The notes: generated from the sequence alone by a model not told the origin. DNA of 64,000 nt from Neobacillus niacini (GCF_023715785.1 NZ_JAMBOX010000009.1:1-64000), one strand, 5' to 3'. Counted from the first letter of the stretch, positions 25,463-34,143 are shown. Translations and numbers: made by a program.

Positions 25463-25471
25463 GGGCTTGAA

Positions 25472-25612
25472 TTATTGTTCAGAATTTTGTCGCTTTGTTG
25501 GGTGGAGGGCTTTTTCCATTTCTTCGGCAGCCATCATTCGTTTGCCGCCTCCAGCTGAATCCGAATAGTTCTTCCCTGCCATGCTGTTTCCTTTATCCCG
25601 TTTTTGACTCAT
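25472..25612 (-). CDS. Small hydrophilic protein of unknown function
   Basis: A 46-residue frame with AAGGGAG about 9 nt before its ATG and its own downstream terminator, both of which support it as a real gene. The product (MSQKRDKGNSMAGKNYSDSAGGG..., ending KRQNSEQ) is basic and low in hydrophobic residues. This is reminiscent of small spore-associated proteins, but I do not recognise a family. It lies between yqkD and the HMG-CoA lyase gene. Confidence 0.6.
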   Translation of the reverse strand: MSQKRDKGNSMAGKNYSDSAGGGKRMMAAEEMEKALHPTKRQNSEQ

Positions 25613-25670
25613 GAACAAATCTCCCTTCGAAGGTCGTATCATCTAATAAGATGCTTAAATAGAGAATCGT

Positions 25671-26579
25671 TTATTCACGAACTGTCTTGGCGTGAAGCCG
25701 AAAGTAACCGGTTTCGATTTCACGTGAAAGATGGGGGGAGACAATTTCTATGGCACCCACCAGTTTCTGCAAATCGACACCTGTTTCAATCCCCATTCTT
25801 TCAAGCATATAAACGACATCCTCTGTCGCGACATTTCCGCTCGCGCCGGGTGCGAACGGACATCCGCCAAGCCCGCCGGCCGAGGTGTCAAAACGATCAA
25901 TTCCAGCCTGTAAGGCCGCCAAAATATTGGCGAGGCCGAGCTTACGGGTGTCATGAAAATGGGCTGTGAGGAGCGTATGGCAAAACTCCGCTTTTAATTT
26001 TGAAAAAAGCGAGTAAGACTCGGTTGGTGCCGCCATTCCGATGGTGTCGGCAACACTCAGTTCATCAACCCCGGCAGAGACAAATTCGCGGCACAGCTTT
26101 AATGTATCCGTGTCGGCGATTTTTCCTTCATAGGGGCAATAAAACGCTGTCGAGATGCAGGCACGAACAAAGTAATTTTTTTCCTTCAGTTCTTTGATGA
26201 TGGGCTTTAATTCCGCCATGCAGTCGGCTGTCGTTTTGTTGATATTTTTTAAATTAAAGCTGTTGCTGACCCCGACAAACACCGCGACCGCCTTGCAATT
26301 GGTTGAGTAGACCCGATCGACGCCTTTGCGGTTAGGAGCAAGGACAATGTTTCTGGTTCGCTCATCTAGGCTGTCAAAGACAATTTCCGCAGCATCCGCC
26401 ATTTGCGGCACCCATTTTGGGGACACAAATGAGGTCAATTCCATTTCCCTTAATCCGGCCTCTCTTAGTGCGGCAATAAACTGTTTCTTTTTTTCTGTCG
26501 GAACGAATAATTTTTCATTCTGCAATCCGTCACGCGGACCCACTTCAATTATGGTGACTTTTTCAGGCAATTTAAACAT
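25671..26579 (-). CDS. Hydroxymethylglutaryl-CoA lyase
   Basis: Cleaves HMG-CoA to acetoacetate and acetyl-CoA, the last step of leucine degradation. The 302-residue TIM-barrel protein has VGPRDGLQNE at the start (catalytic Arg and metal Asp), ELTSFVSPKWVPQMAD, the metal ligands in AHFHDTRKLG, and the family signature GLGGCPFAPGASGNVATED with its catalytic Cys. It is divergent from a thiolase, which would use the acetoacetyl-CoA that follows. It is equivalent to B. subtilis yngG (mvaB). Confidence 0.92.
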   Translation of the reverse strand: MFKLPEKVTIIEVGPRDGLQNEKLFVPTEKKKQFIAALREAGLREMELTSFVSPKWVPQMADAAEIVFDSLDERTRNIVLAPNRKGVDRVYSTNCKAVAVFVGVSNSFNLKNINKTTADCMAELKPIIKELKEKNYFVRACISTAFYCPYEGKIADTDTLKLCREFVSAGVDELSVADTIGMAAPTESYSLFSKLKAEFCHTLLTAHFHDTRKLGLANILAALQAGIDRFDTSAGGLGGCPFAPGASGNVATEDVVYMLERMGIETGVDLQKLVGAIEIVSPHLSREIETGYFRLHAKTVRE

Positions 26580-26708
26580 GGATAGTCCCCCTCATGTTTT
26601 CCTCATTCCATTGTAGAGGTGTTGATTTCAAAAAATCAAGAATAAAGGGAATTTTCATAAAACTGTGATACAATTATGAGTGATTAATATTTTAAAGGGG
26701 GAGAGTTC

Positions 26709-27896
26709 ATGAACCAAACCGAGGTAGTGATTGTCAGTGCTGTCAGAACGGCGCTTGGAAGCTTTAACGGAGGATTAAAAAGTGTTTCCGCTCCTGAATT
26801 GGGTGCAGCCGTGATCAAAGGGGCGTTGGAGCAAGCGGGGATAAAGCCTGAACAGGTAGACGAAGTGATCATGGGGAACGTTCTTCAGGCAGGGCTTGGA
26901 CAAAACCCGGCACGCCAAACGGCCATTAAAGCGGGAATTCCTGAAAGCGTTTCATCGCTGACAATTAACAAGGTATGCGGCTCAGGTTTAAAAGCGGTCC
27001 ATCTGGCGGCACAAGCGATTTTGGCGGGAGATGCTGAAGTTGTGGTTGCAGGCGGAATGGAAAATATGAGTCAGGCTCCATACATATTGAAAAATGCCCG
27101 CGAAGGTTTCCGGATGGGCGACCAAAAATTAATCGATACAATGACGGCAGACGGCCTGACTTGTGTTTTTAACGATTACCATATGGGCGTTACCGCGGAA
27201 AATTTGGCGGAAAAATATAGTATTACAAGAGAAGAACAGGACCAATTTTCGGCCTGGAGCCAGGAAAAAGCGGTGAAGGCGATTGAGGCGGGCAGGTTTG
27301 AAGCGGAAATCGTTCCGGTTGTGATTCCGCAGCGCAAAGGCGACCCAGTTGTATTTGCGGTAGACGAATATCCGAAGAAGGGCACAACCGTAGAAAAATT
27401 GGCAGGCCTGCGTCCGGCATTTAAAAAGGATGGCACGGTCACCGCCGGAAATGCATCAGGCATCAATGATGGAGCTGCCGCTGTGGTGGTGATGAGCAGG
27501 AAAAAGGCCGAGGAATTGGGAGTAAAGCCGATTGTGTCGATTAAGGCAAATGCCAGCGCCGGGGTGGATCCGAGCATTATGGGAATTGGTCCTGTACCTG
27601 CAGTTAAGAAAGCGCTGGAGAAGGCTTCTCTTTCCTTGGATGAGATTGAGTTGATTGAAGCGAATGAAGCGTTTGCGGCACAATCGCTTGCGGTTGATCG
27701 GGAGCTTCATTTTAATAAAGAAATTTTGAACGTAAACGGCGGCGCGATCGCTCTGGGGCATCCGATTGGCGCAAGCGGCGCGAGGATTCTCGTCACGCTG
27801 ATTCACGAAATGAAGCGGAGAAATGCTCGTTTAGGACTGGCGACACTTTGCATTGGCGGTGGCCAAGGTGTTGCGACGGTAGTGGAATTGGTTTAA
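26709..27896 (+). CDS. Acetyl-CoA C-acetyltransferase (thiolase)
   Basis: Condenses two acetyl-CoA or cleaves acetoacetyl-CoA. The 395-residue protein has the acyl-enzyme Cys in [10 protein letters not shown], the [10 protein letters not shown] motif with the active His, and the C-terminal CIGGGQG with the second catalytic Cys. GGGGGAGAG precedes the ATG. The pairing with a divergent HMG-CoA lyase points to acetoacetate metabolism. In B. subtilis neither gene lies in this yqk region, so both may be a lineage-specific insertion. Confidence 0.93.
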   Translation: MNQTEVVIVSAVRTALGSFNGGLKSVSAPELGAAVIKGALEQAGIKPEQVDEVIMGNVLQAGLGQNPARQTAIKAGIPESVSSLTINKVCGSGLKAVHLAAQAILAGDAEVVVAGGMENMSQAPYILKNAREGFRMGDQKLIDTMTADGLTCVFNDYHMGVTAENLAEKYSITREEQDQFSAWSQEKAVKAIEAGRFEAEIVPVVIPQRKGDPVVFAVDEYPKKGTTVEKLAGLRPAFKKDGTVTAGNASGINDGAAAVVVMSRKKAEELGVKPIVSIKANASAGVDPSIMGIGPVPAVKKALEKASLSLDEIELIEANEAFAAQSLAVDRELHFNKEILNVNGGAIALGHPIGASGARILVTLIHEMKRRNARLGLATLCIGGGQGVATVVELV

Positions 27897-27905
27897 TAGG
27901 ATTCA

Positions 27906-27945
27906 AGGCGGCAGACTATTCTTGGGATAGCCTGCCTTTTTATAT
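27906..27945 (+). terminator. Terminator of the thiolase gene
   Basis: GGCGGCAGACTAT (27907-27919) pairs with ATAGCCTGCC (27927-27936) with two internal irregularities, followed by TTTTTATATTTTT. Confidence 0.75.
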
Positions 27946-27989
27946 TTTTGCTATAATTAGAAAAAAAGTCATTAAGGAGCGTCAATGAC

Positions 27990-28235
27990 ATGAAGAAGAA
28001 ACACCAAAAAGCCAAACCCCAAAAAGACGATGCTGCGGTAACGCTGAAGGATATCATCAATCCCGATTTAATGAAACAATTAAAGGCGCAACAGGAGCAG
28101 CTTAAGGCAGAAGAGGAAAAAAGAAAAGAGACAGAAGAGCAGCGGAAGCGTGAGGAAAGAAGATTAAAAGAGAAAAATAAAACGTTTGAAGAACTATTAA
28201 ATGAGAGCGGGATGAATTGGCAGGAGTTTAAATAG
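27990..28235 (+). CDS. yqkE: YqkE family protein (DUF3886)
   Basis: An 81-residue, highly charged protein. A Lys/Pro-rich start leads to AAVTLKDIINPDLMKQLKAQQEQLK, then a long Glu/Lys/Arg helix with coiled-coil character, ending FEELLNESGMNWQEFK. This is the pattern of B. subtilis YqkE, which also precedes yqkF. Function unknown. AAGGAG lies 14 nt before the ATG. Confidence 0.75.
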   Translation: MKKKHQKAKPQKDDAAVTLKDIINPDLMKQLKAQQEQLKAEEEKRKETEEQRKREERRLKEKNKTFEELLNESGMNWQEFK

Positions 28236-28240
28236 ACCTG

Positions 28241-28263
28241 GGAGAGCCAATGGCTCTCCTTTT
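28241..28263. terminator. Bidirectional terminator between yqkE and yqkF
   Basis: GGAGAGCC (28241-28248) pairs with GGCTCTCC (28252-28259), followed by TTTTAT. Confidence 0.8.
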
Positions 28264-29173
28264 ATCGATGCTCCCCATAAACACTAGCCTTCGTCAATTC
28301 TTTAATCAGCGCCACCTCTTCATCAGTCAGCGCCCGGCTCCTTACCGCTGCAGCATTGCTCCGAATCTGCTCCACACTGCTCGCCCCGGCAACAACCGAA
28401 GCCACCGCAGGGTTTGCCAGGTTGTATTGGAGCGCTACCTCCGTAAATGAACGCCCAGCACCCACACTCTCTTTAAGCCGTGGCAGCACATCAAGCAATT
28501 CTTCGTAGCTATAATCCAAATACCCTTTCCCAGTAGCCTTATCCAGCACTCTATCACTTAACAGCCCCTTGGCCAACGATCCGCGGGTCACGACGCTTAC
28601 CCCATGTTCGGCCAACAGCGGCAATGCCACTTCCTCCGGCCGGCGGTCAAGAATGCTGTACTGCATCATCACAGAGATGATATGTGACTTCGTCACATAT
28701 TCACGAATTACATTTGAACGAATGGAAGAAATCCCGTAATAGCGGATGAACCCTTCAGAAACTAAATCCTCGAAAGCTTCAATCGTCTCATCTATCGGGT
28801 CATCTATCGTGCCCCCGTGCAATTGATAAAGATCGATATAATCGGTGCCAAGCCGCTTCAAGCTTTGTTTGACGGCCTCTTTGATATATGCCTTCGATGG
28901 GTCCCAGGTCCAGCCGGAACGGTCTTGATTCCAGCGATTCCCTGCCTTCGTGGCGATTATCACGTGTTCCCGGACATTTTTTAACGCCTTTCCGACAATT
29001 TCTTCATTGACCCCAAAATCATATAAATCCGCAGTATCAAAATAATTGATGCCTTCCTCAAGGGCGGCTTCAATGATACTTTGCGCTTTTCGCTCATCGG
29101 TGCCAAGCGACATGCAGCCGAGTCCAAGCTCAGTTACGTACAAATCGGAATGCCCTAATTTTCTTTTCTTCAA
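28262..29173 (-). CDS. yqkF: Aldo/keto reductase (YqkF)
   Basis: NADPH-dependent oxidoreductase with a TIM barrel, 303 residues. The catalytic tetrad is visible: Asp and Tyr in NYFDTADLYDFGVNEEIVGKA, Lys in IIATKAGNRW, and His in YQLHGG. It starts at TTG, after GGGGGGAT on the minus strand. It matches B. subtilis yqkF in position. Substrate unknown. Confidence 0.88.
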   Translation of the reverse strand: MKKRKLGHSDLYVTELGLGCMSLGTDERKAQSIIEAALEEGINYFDTADLYDFGVNEEIVGKALKNVREHVIIATKAGNRWNQDRSGWTWDPSKAYIKEAVKQSLKRLGTDYIDLYQLHGGTIDDPIDETIEAFEDLVSEGFIRYYGISSIRSNVIREYVTKSHIISVMMQYSILDRRPEEVALPLLAEHGVSVVTRGSLAKGLLSDRVLDKATGKGYLDYSYEELLDVLPRLKESVGAGRSFTEVALQYNLANPAVASVVAGASSVEQIRSNAAAVRSRALTDEEVALIKELTKASVYGEHR

Positions 29174-29198
29174 AAAAATCCCCCCGTTCTTTTACATT

Positions 29199-29349
29199 GT
29201 CCAGCTCCAGCGCCCTAGCGGCTAGTGTCCTTCGCTCTCCGCCCTACGATAAGTCAACATCGAATCGCCTCCGGCTCTTCGTGTTTCCTTTATCTCGGTT
29301 GGAGCGCTCCAGGCCATACGCCGCTGACCAGGGCGCTTGCGCTTTTCTT
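29199..29349. repeat. Bacillaceae-type intergenic repeat, long form
   Basis: About 150 bp with imperfect inverted ends: AGCGCCCTAGCGG near the left and CCGCTGACCAGGGCGCT near the right. Its two ends, TGTCCAGCTCCAGCGCCCTAG and AGGGCGCTTGCGCTTTTCT, reappear joined together, inverted, in the short element at 38950-38985. It contains no credible gene. Confidence 0.75.
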
Positions 29350-29391
29350 ATAATTTTAATCAAGAACAGGAAAGACTACAAACAGCAGGTC

Positions 29392-29523
29392 TTATTTTTT
29401 CGTGATATTGGCAGTCCAGTCAGAAACAGTTTCAAATTTTCTATTATATTCCTTTAGTTTTTGCAGAACTTCCCAGCCCTTTCCGACAAGAACGATTCCC
29501 TTCTCATGCACATACACCTTCAT
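29392..29523 (-). CDS. mciZ: Z-ring formation inhibitor MciZ
   Basis: A 43-residue peptide (MKVYVHEKGIVLVGKGWEVL..., ending TANITKK) matching MciZ, which caps FtsZ filaments in the mother cell and so stops Z-ring assembly during sporulation. The GIVLVGKGWE core and position next to nudF agree with B. subtilis. ATG at 29523 has GGAGGGG 7 nt upstream; the longer frame above it is not supported. A CATACATT element (29553-29560) upstream resembles the sigma-E -10 box. Confidence 0.85.
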   Translation of the reverse strand: MKVYVHEKGIVLVGKGWEVLQKLKEYNRKFETVSDWTANITKK

Positions 29524-29552
29524 CCGATACCCCTCCAAATAAAGTATGGTAA

Positions 29553-29560
29553 AATGTATG
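29553..29560 (-). promoter_or_regulatory. Sigma-E-like -10 element of mciZ
   Basis: On the minus strand this reads CATACATT, an exact fit to the sigma-E -10 consensus (CATACAHT). I find no convincing -35 element at the usual distance. Sigma-E control of mciZ is known in B. subtilis. Confidence 0.4.
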
Positions 29561-29599
29561 ACGGGAATGAACCGGACTAGAACAGGAGTTGAATAATAA

Positions 29600-30151
29600 A
29601 TGAACAAGCTTGACGAAAAAACAATTAAGAGCGAAGAAATTTTTTCAGGAAAAATTGTCAGCCTTCACCTGCAGGAGGTGGAGCTACCGAACGGAAAGAC
29701 GTCGAAACGAGAAATTATCAAGCACCCGGGAGCAGTGGCAATTATTGCCGTGACGAACGAGAATAAAATTATCATGGTCGAGCAATACCGCAAAGCGTTG
29801 GAACGAGCAATTGTCGAAATTCCTGCTGGAAAGCTGGAAAAAGGCGAAGAACCGGCTAGCTGCGCCCGCCGCGAACTGGAGGAGGAGACAGGCTACGAAT
29901 GCGAAAGCCTTGAGCTGTTAACTTCTTTTTATACCTCACCGGGATTTGCCGATGAAATTGTCCATGTGTTTTTGGCTAAAGGATTAACGAAAAAGGAAAA
30001 TTCCGCTGCTTTGGATGAGGATGAATTCGTTAATTTGGAAGAATTAACACTAGAAGAAGCTTTGCAATATGTAAAAGAACAAAAAATTTATGATGCAAAA
30101 ACGATCTATGCTGTCCAATACTTACAACTACAAGAGGCGTTGAAAAAATAA
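29600..30151 (+). CDS. nudF: ADP-ribose pyrophosphatase (Nudix)
   Basis: Hydrolyses ADP-ribose to AMP and ribose-5-phosphate. The 183-residue protein has a complete Nudix box, GKLEKGEEPASCARRELEEE followed by TGY, that coordinates the metal. It overlaps the next gene by one base (TAATG), so the two are translationally coupled. It is divergent from mciZ. Confidence 0.92.
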   Translation: MNKLDEKTIKSEEIFSGKIVSLHLQEVELPNGKTSKREIIKHPGAVAIIAVTNENKIIMVEQYRKALERAIVEIPAGKLEKGEEPASCARRELEEETGYECESLELLTSFYTSPGFADEIVHVFLAKGLTKKENSAALDEDEFVNLEELTLEEALQYVKEQKIYDAKTIYAVQYLQLQEALKK

Positions 30152-31317
30152 TGAATCGCTACTATGTCGATTTACATATTCATATTGGCCGGACATGGAC
30201 CGGCAAGCCTGTTAAAATTACCGGGGCCAAGTCGTTGACTTTTACCAACATCATTGAGCATGCTCGTCATGAAAAAGGTCTCAACATGGTCGGAATCATC
30301 GACAGCCATTCGCCCGAAGTCATACTGGAAATGGAAAGCTTAATCCAAAGCGGCGATGTGTATGAACACGAGGATGGCGGTCTCGTGTTTGGTGATTTGA
30401 CCGTGATTCCGGGCTCAGAGCTGGAAATTTATGATGAACAATGCAATGGCCCCATTCACCTGCTTTGCTACTTTCCAAACCTGACCATTATGCGGGAGTT
30501 TTCGAATTGGCTATCGGCCCATTTGAAAAATATTCAGCTGAGTTCGCAGCGAGTTTATATTACCGGTATGGAATTGCAAAAAAGAGTAAAAGAACTAGGG
30601 GGCATCTTCATTCCAGCGCATGTGTTTACTCCGTTTAAGAGTCTTTATGGAAGAGGGGTAAATAGGTCGCTTACAGAAGTGCTCGACCCGAATCTTATAG
30701 ATGGAATCGAGCTTGGTTTGAGTTCTGATACACAGATGGCTGACCAATTGGGGGAATTGCATAAGTATACCTTTGTGACCAACTCCGATGCCCATTCGCT
30801 GGCAAAAATTGCTCGTGAATATCAGGTGGTGGCGATGCAGGAGCCAACATTCAAGGAATTACACAAAGCATTAAAAGGGGAGGACGGCCGCAAAATCGTC
30901 GCCAATTATGGCCTTGACCCGCTGCTCGGCAAATACCACAAAACAGTCTGTGCGGAGTGCTTGAACCAGGTGAATGAAAACGACCAAGTCTGCACCTTGT
31001 GCGGCCATCCAAAAATTATTAAAGGAGTGGCCGATCGAATTTTCGAATTGAAAACCGCGGATGAAGGTCCGGAAGGTCGTCCGCCATATGTTCATCAAGT
31101 CCCGCTTGAATTTATCCCTGGCCTCGGGCCGAGAATGCTGGGGAAATTGATTGATCACTTCGGCAGCGAAATGGCGATTTTGCACGAGGTGCCATTTGAA
31201 GCATTAAAAGAAGTCGTACCGGCGAAAATTGCCGCACTCATCATGCAGGCACGAGAAGGAAAAGTCAATCTGGCGGCAGGCGGCGGCGGAAAATACGGAA
31301 AAATTGCCGACCAATAG
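30151..31317 (+). CDS. yqxK: Endonuclease Q-like protein (YqxK family)
   Basis: A 388-residue protein of the TIGR00375 group. It begins with a PHP-type metal site (YYVDLHIHIGRTW) and includes GSELEIYDEQ, IPAHVFTP and TNSDAHSL. A zinc-ribbon follows (CAECLNQ...CTLCGHP), and a C-terminal helix-hairpin-helix (EFIPGLGPRMLGKL). That architecture equals EndoQ, an endonuclease cutting 5' of deaminated bases (uracil, hypoxanthine), described from archaea and Bacillus. Older annotation calls it helicase-like. Coupled to nudF. Confidence 0.85.
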   Translation: MNRYYVDLHIHIGRTWTGKPVKITGAKSLTFTNIIEHARHEKGLNMVGIIDSHSPEVILEMESLIQSGDVYEHEDGGLVFGDLTVIPGSELEIYDEQCNGPIHLLCYFPNLTIMREFSNWLSAHLKNIQLSSQRVYITGMELQKRVKELGGIFIPAHVFTPFKSLYGRGVNRSLTEVLDPNLIDGIELGLSSDTQMADQLGELHKYTFVTNSDAHSLAKIAREYQVVAMQEPTFKELHKALKGEDGRKIVANYGLDPLLGKYHKTVCAECLNQVNENDQVCTLCGHPKIIKGVADRIFELKTADEGPEGRPPYVHQVPLEFIPGLGPRMLGKLIDHFGSEMAILHEVPFEALKEVVPAKIAALIMQAREGKVNLAAGGGGKYGKIADQ

Positions 31318-31322
31318 GGTAT

Positions 31323-31358
31323 AACCCGACATCCAATATGGAATGTCGGGTTTTTTAA
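31323..31358 (+). terminator. Terminator of nudF-endoQ
   Basis: AACCCGACAT (31323-31332) pairs with ATGTCGGGTT (31343-31352), followed by TTTTT. Confidence 0.85.
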
Positions 31359-31377
31359 TGCAATCTAGTAATTTTAA

Positions 31378-31405
31378 TCATAGAAAAGCTAGACTCGCAT
31401 AGAAT
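31378..31405 (+). promoter_or_regulatory. Candidate sigma-E promoter of spoIIM
   Basis: TCATAGA (31378-31384) and CATAGAAT (31398-31405) with a 13-nt spacer resemble the sigma-E consensus. Spacing is the same as before dacB. spoIIM is sigma-E dependent in B. subtilis. Confidence 0.5.
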
Positions 31406-31440
31406 GTACAAACCATTGCAAAAACAGGAGGAGCCGCCAA

Positions 31441-32082
31441 ATGAAAAAACGTTTGTACCAGTCCACTGCCGCAAGTTTCCGTGAGCATTCCTCAATTTTC
31501 TTATTCATTATCGTGCTATTTTTTATGGGCGTCATTTTTGGGGCGATTGTCGTCAACAGCATGAGCTTTACCCAAAAGGAAGATTTATTCTACTATTTGT
31601 CACAGTTTTTTGGACAAATTTCAGAAGAAAAAGTAGCGGAAAACAAAGATTTATTTCTGCAAAGCTTTTTTCATAACAGCAAATTCATAGGATTAATCTG
31701 GATACTTGGAATCTCGATTATCGGCCTTCCAGTGATTCTCATTCTCTTATTTTTAAAGGGGATGGTTGTCGGGTTTACAGTCGGCTTTCTTGTCAGTCAA
31801 ATGAAATGGAAGGGGTTTACACTGGCAATTGCCTCGATTTTGCCGCAAAACTTGATTATCATTCCCGTTTTCATCATTATGGCCGCATTATCGGTTATTT
31901 TTTCAATTAGAATGATCAAACGGCAGTTTATGAAAACATATTCCCAGCCAATCATTCCGCTGTTCAAGGGGTATATTTTTGCCCTGATCGCAGCAGTCAT
32001 CTTTATTTCAGCGGCATCCGGAATTGAAGCGTATCTATCACCGGTGTTAATGAAATCAATAGTTGGATCAGCTGGATTATAA
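31441..32082 (+). CDS. spoIIM: Stage II sporulation protein M
   Basis: Membrane protein of the SpoIID-SpoIIM-SpoIIP machine that degrades septal peptidoglycan and drives engulfment. The 213-residue product has five or so hydrophobic segments and the family pattern FLKGMVVGFTVGFLV and ILPQNLIIIPVFII. A GGAGGAG site precedes the ATG. A sigma-E-like promoter lies upstream. Position between endoQ and fur matches B. subtilis. Confidence 0.93.
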   Translation: MKKRLYQSTAASFREHSSIFLFIIVLFFMGVIFGAIVVNSMSFTQKEDLFYYLSQFFGQISEEKVAENKDLFLQSFFHNSKFIGLIWILGISIIGLPVILILLFLKGMVVGFTVGFLVSQMKWKGFTLAIASILPQNLIIIPVFIIMAALSVIFSIRMIKRQFMKTYSQPIIPLFKGYIFALIAAVIFISAASGIEAYLSPVLMKSIVGSAGL

Positions 32083-32116
32083 TAATTTTTATATGATATT
32101 AACTTTAAACTGTTAT

Positions 32117-32131
32117 TTATAATAATTTTAT
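32117..32131. promoter_or_regulatory. Candidate PerR box upstream of fur
   Basis: TTATAATAATTTTAT differs from the PerR consensus TTATAAT-N-ATTATAA at two positions and sits directly against the fur -35 element. In B. subtilis fur is repressed by PerR. Confidence 0.45.
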
Positions 32132-32132
32132 T

Positions 32133-32160
32133 TTGAATCTCTCAAGTCATCTGTTATAAT
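32133..32160 (+). promoter_or_regulatory. Sigma-A promoter of fur
   Basis: TTGAAT (32133-32138), 16-nt spacer, TATAAT (32155-32160). The start codon is 34 nt downstream. Confidence 0.65.
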
Positions 32161-32193
32161 GAGAATTAACAGTGGCGAGGGAGGGACTTCAGG

Positions 32194-32649
32194 ATGGAAA
32201 CCAGAATTGAGAGAATAAAGAAACAATTGCATTCAGCCAGCTATAAATTGACACCACAGCGTGAAGCGACCGTCAGAGTTTTGCTGGAAAATGAAGAGGA
32301 TCATTTAAGTGCCGAAGATGTATACCTCCTTGTAAAAGAAAAATCGCCTGAAATTGGGTTGGCTACTGTATACCGGACCTTGGAATTATTAACGGAATTA
32401 AAAATTGTCGATAAAATAAATTTTGGTGACGGTGTATCCCGCTATGACCTTAGACAGGAAGGGGCGGCGCATTTTCACCATCATCTTGTTTGCATTGAAT
32501 GCGGTGCCGTTGATGAAATTCAGGAAGATTTGCTAGAAGATGTGGAAGCAATTGTCGAACAGAAATGGAATTTTAAAATAAAAGATCACCGCCTTACCTT
32601 TCATGGCATTTGCCACCGTTGTCAGGACAAAGGTAAAGCGGAAGAATAA
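32194..32649 (+). CDS. fur: Ferric uptake regulator Fur
   Basis: Iron-sensing repressor of siderophore and iron-uptake genes, 151 residues. It has the winged-helix domain (YKLTPQREATVRVLLE, LATVYRTLELL) and the metal-binding dimerisation domain with HFHHHLVCIECGAVDE and a C-terminal HGICHRCQ, giving the CxxC pairs of the structural zinc site. Spacing and neighbours (spoIIM, yqzK, xerD) are those of B. subtilis fur. Fur rather than PerR or Zur is supported mainly by synteny. Confidence 0.92.
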   Translation: METRIERIKKQLHSASYKLTPQREATVRVLLENEEDHLSAEDVYLLVKEKSPEIGLATVYRTLELLTELKIVDKINFGDGVSRYDLRQEGAAHFHHHLVCIECGAVDEIQEDLLEDVEAIVEQKWNFKIKDHRLTFHGICHRCQDKGKAEE

Positions 32650-32662
32650 TAATAATGACAGA

Positions 32663-32697
32663 ACGGTCCTTTTTCGCCAAAAGGGCTTTTCTTTTTT
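32663..32697 (+). terminator. Terminator of fur
   Basis: GTCCTTTT (32663-32670) pairs with AAAAGGGC (32676-32683), including one G-U pair, followed by TTTTCTTTTTT. Confidence 0.75.
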
Positions 32698-32791
32698 AAG
32701 GAACTAATCCCTTGATTTACTTGGATCAGGTATAAAACTTGTCCTTTTTGGCATACCTTTTATTAATAGATAGGTAGCAGGGGGATTCAAG

Positions 32792-33019
32792 ATGTTCTCT
32801 TTTTTAAAATTAATTTGGCAAACATTGAAGGTTTTTATTATTTTCACCGGATGCACGATTCTTTTTTATTATGGTATCATGTGGGTATCAGAGGAGTATC
32901 AAAACTATCATCGCTATGATGAACCGCAAGGAACAGCTGTTAAAGTTTCAAATGGTCTGGATGGAAAGGATTCTTCCTTGTTGGATCGGCTAATATTTTT
33001 TTATTTAAATGGGGAGTAA
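32792..33019 (+). CDS. yqzK: YqzK family protein (DUF4227)
   Basis: A 75-residue protein with one N-terminal membrane helix (TLKVFIIFTGCTILFYYGIM) and a charged outer tail ending FFYLNGE. It belongs to the DUF4227 (YqzK) group found directly upstream of xerD in Bacillaceae; the xerD start is 3 nt after its stop. Function unknown. GCAGGGGGATTC provides the ribosome binding site. Confidence 0.8.
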   Translation: MFSFLKLIWQTLKVFIIFTGCTILFYYGIMWVSEEYQNYHRYDEPQGTAVKVSNGLDGKDSSLLDRLIFFYLNGE

Positions 33020-33022
33020 ACA

Positions 33023-33916
33023 ATGGAAGAGCAAATAAATGGATTTATCCACTACTTACAGATAGAACGTGAAATGGCCAAAAATACCCTTCTTTCCTAT
33101 GAGCGGGATTTAAAAGGTTATCTCCACTATTTGAAAACAATAGAATCAAAGCGAACGTGGAATGATGTCCAGCGTGTGCATCTTGTTCAATTTTTAAATA
33201 CTCTACGGGATAACGGGAAATCTCCGAAAACGATCGCAAGACATATTGCCTCACTGCGGGCGTTTCATCAATATTTATTGAGAACCAAATTCGCAGAAAA
33301 TGATCCATCTGTCCATTTGGAAGCCCCGAAAATGGAACGGTCCTTACCCAAGGTATTAAGTCTGACAGAAGTCGAGCGACTGCTGGACGCTCCAAAATTA
33401 GTCGACCATTACGGGATTAGGGACAAGGCAATGCTTGAGCTGCTTTACGCAACGGGAATTCGCGTCAGCGAGCTGGTGGGCATTAATGTTGGCGATATCC
33501 ATTTGGATATGGGTTTTGTCCGCTGTACTGGCAAAGCCAATAAAGAACGGATTATTCCGATTAGCCATACCGCATCGAATGCGCTCAGGCATTATATAAC
33601 GGAAAGCAGGCCGTTGTTTGAAGCGAAAACTGATCAGGACCAGGCCCTGTTCCTGAATCACCAAGGGAAACGGCTGACGCGGCAGGGATTCTGGAAAATT
33701 TTAAAGAAACTGGCACGGGAAGCGGGGATCGCCCAAGACATGACGCCGCATACATTGCGCCACTCGTTTGCGGTGCATCTGCTGGAAAATGGCGCCGACC
33801 TAAGGGCGGTTCAGGAAATGCTCGGTCATGCAGATATTTCGACGACACAGATCTATGCCAATGTAACCAAAATTCGCTTAAAGGATGTTTACAACAAATT
33901 TCATCCCCGTCCTTGA
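33023..33916 (+). CDS. xerD: Site-specific tyrosine recombinase XerD
   Basis: Resolves chromosome dimers at dif together with CodV/XerC. The 297-residue protein has an N-terminal SAM-like core-binding domain and the catalytic residues of the tyrosine recombinases: Arg in [10 protein letters not shown], His-x-x-Arg in [12 protein letters not shown], His in [12 protein letters not shown], and the nucleophile Tyr in that same segment. The length is exactly that of XerD; it is equivalent to B. subtilis ripX. Confidence 0.94.
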   Translation: MEEQINGFIHYLQIEREMAKNTLLSYERDLKGYLHYLKTIESKRTWNDVQRVHLVQFLNTLRDNGKSPKTIARHIASLRAFHQYLLRTKFAENDPSVHLEAPKMERSLPKVLSLTEVERLLDAPKLVDHYGIRDKAMLELLYATGIRVSELVGINVGDIHLDMGFVRCTGKANKERIIPISHTASNALRHYITESRPLFEAKTDQDQALFLNHQGKRLTRQGFWKILKKLAREAGIAQDMTPHTLRHSFAVHLLENGADLRAVQEMLGHADISTTQIYANVTKIRLKDVYNKFHPRP

Positions 33917-33955
33917 TAGATTAATAGAATACCAGAATTTTTCACATAATTGTCA

Positions 33956-33987
33956 AAGGCTGCCCTTAAAAGGACAGCTTTTTTCTT
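33956..33987 (+). terminator. Terminator of xerD
   Basis: AAGGCTGCCCTT and AAGGACAGCTTTTTT form a hairpin with one mismatch followed by T-rich sequence. Confidence 0.7.
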
Positions 33988-34106
33988 GTAATTTTTTTGC
34001 CATGTAGTAAAATATAGATGTCAGACTTCTGACGTTCAGCATGTTGCCGTAAAGTTTATTCCAATTCCAAAAGGGGAAACATATAGGTGTGATATTTTCT
34101 TATTAA

Positions 34107-34120
34107 TGAAAACGGTAACA
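34107..34120. promoter_or_regulatory. CcpA catabolite-responsive element (cre) of deoB-punA-pdp
   Basis: TGAAAACGGTAACA matches TGWNANCGNTNWCA at every defined position. It lies 24 bp before the deoB start, so CcpA bound here would block elongation and repress nucleoside breakdown on preferred sugars. Confidence 0.75.
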
Positions 34121-34143
34121 ATTCAAGAAGGAGGAATCATAGA

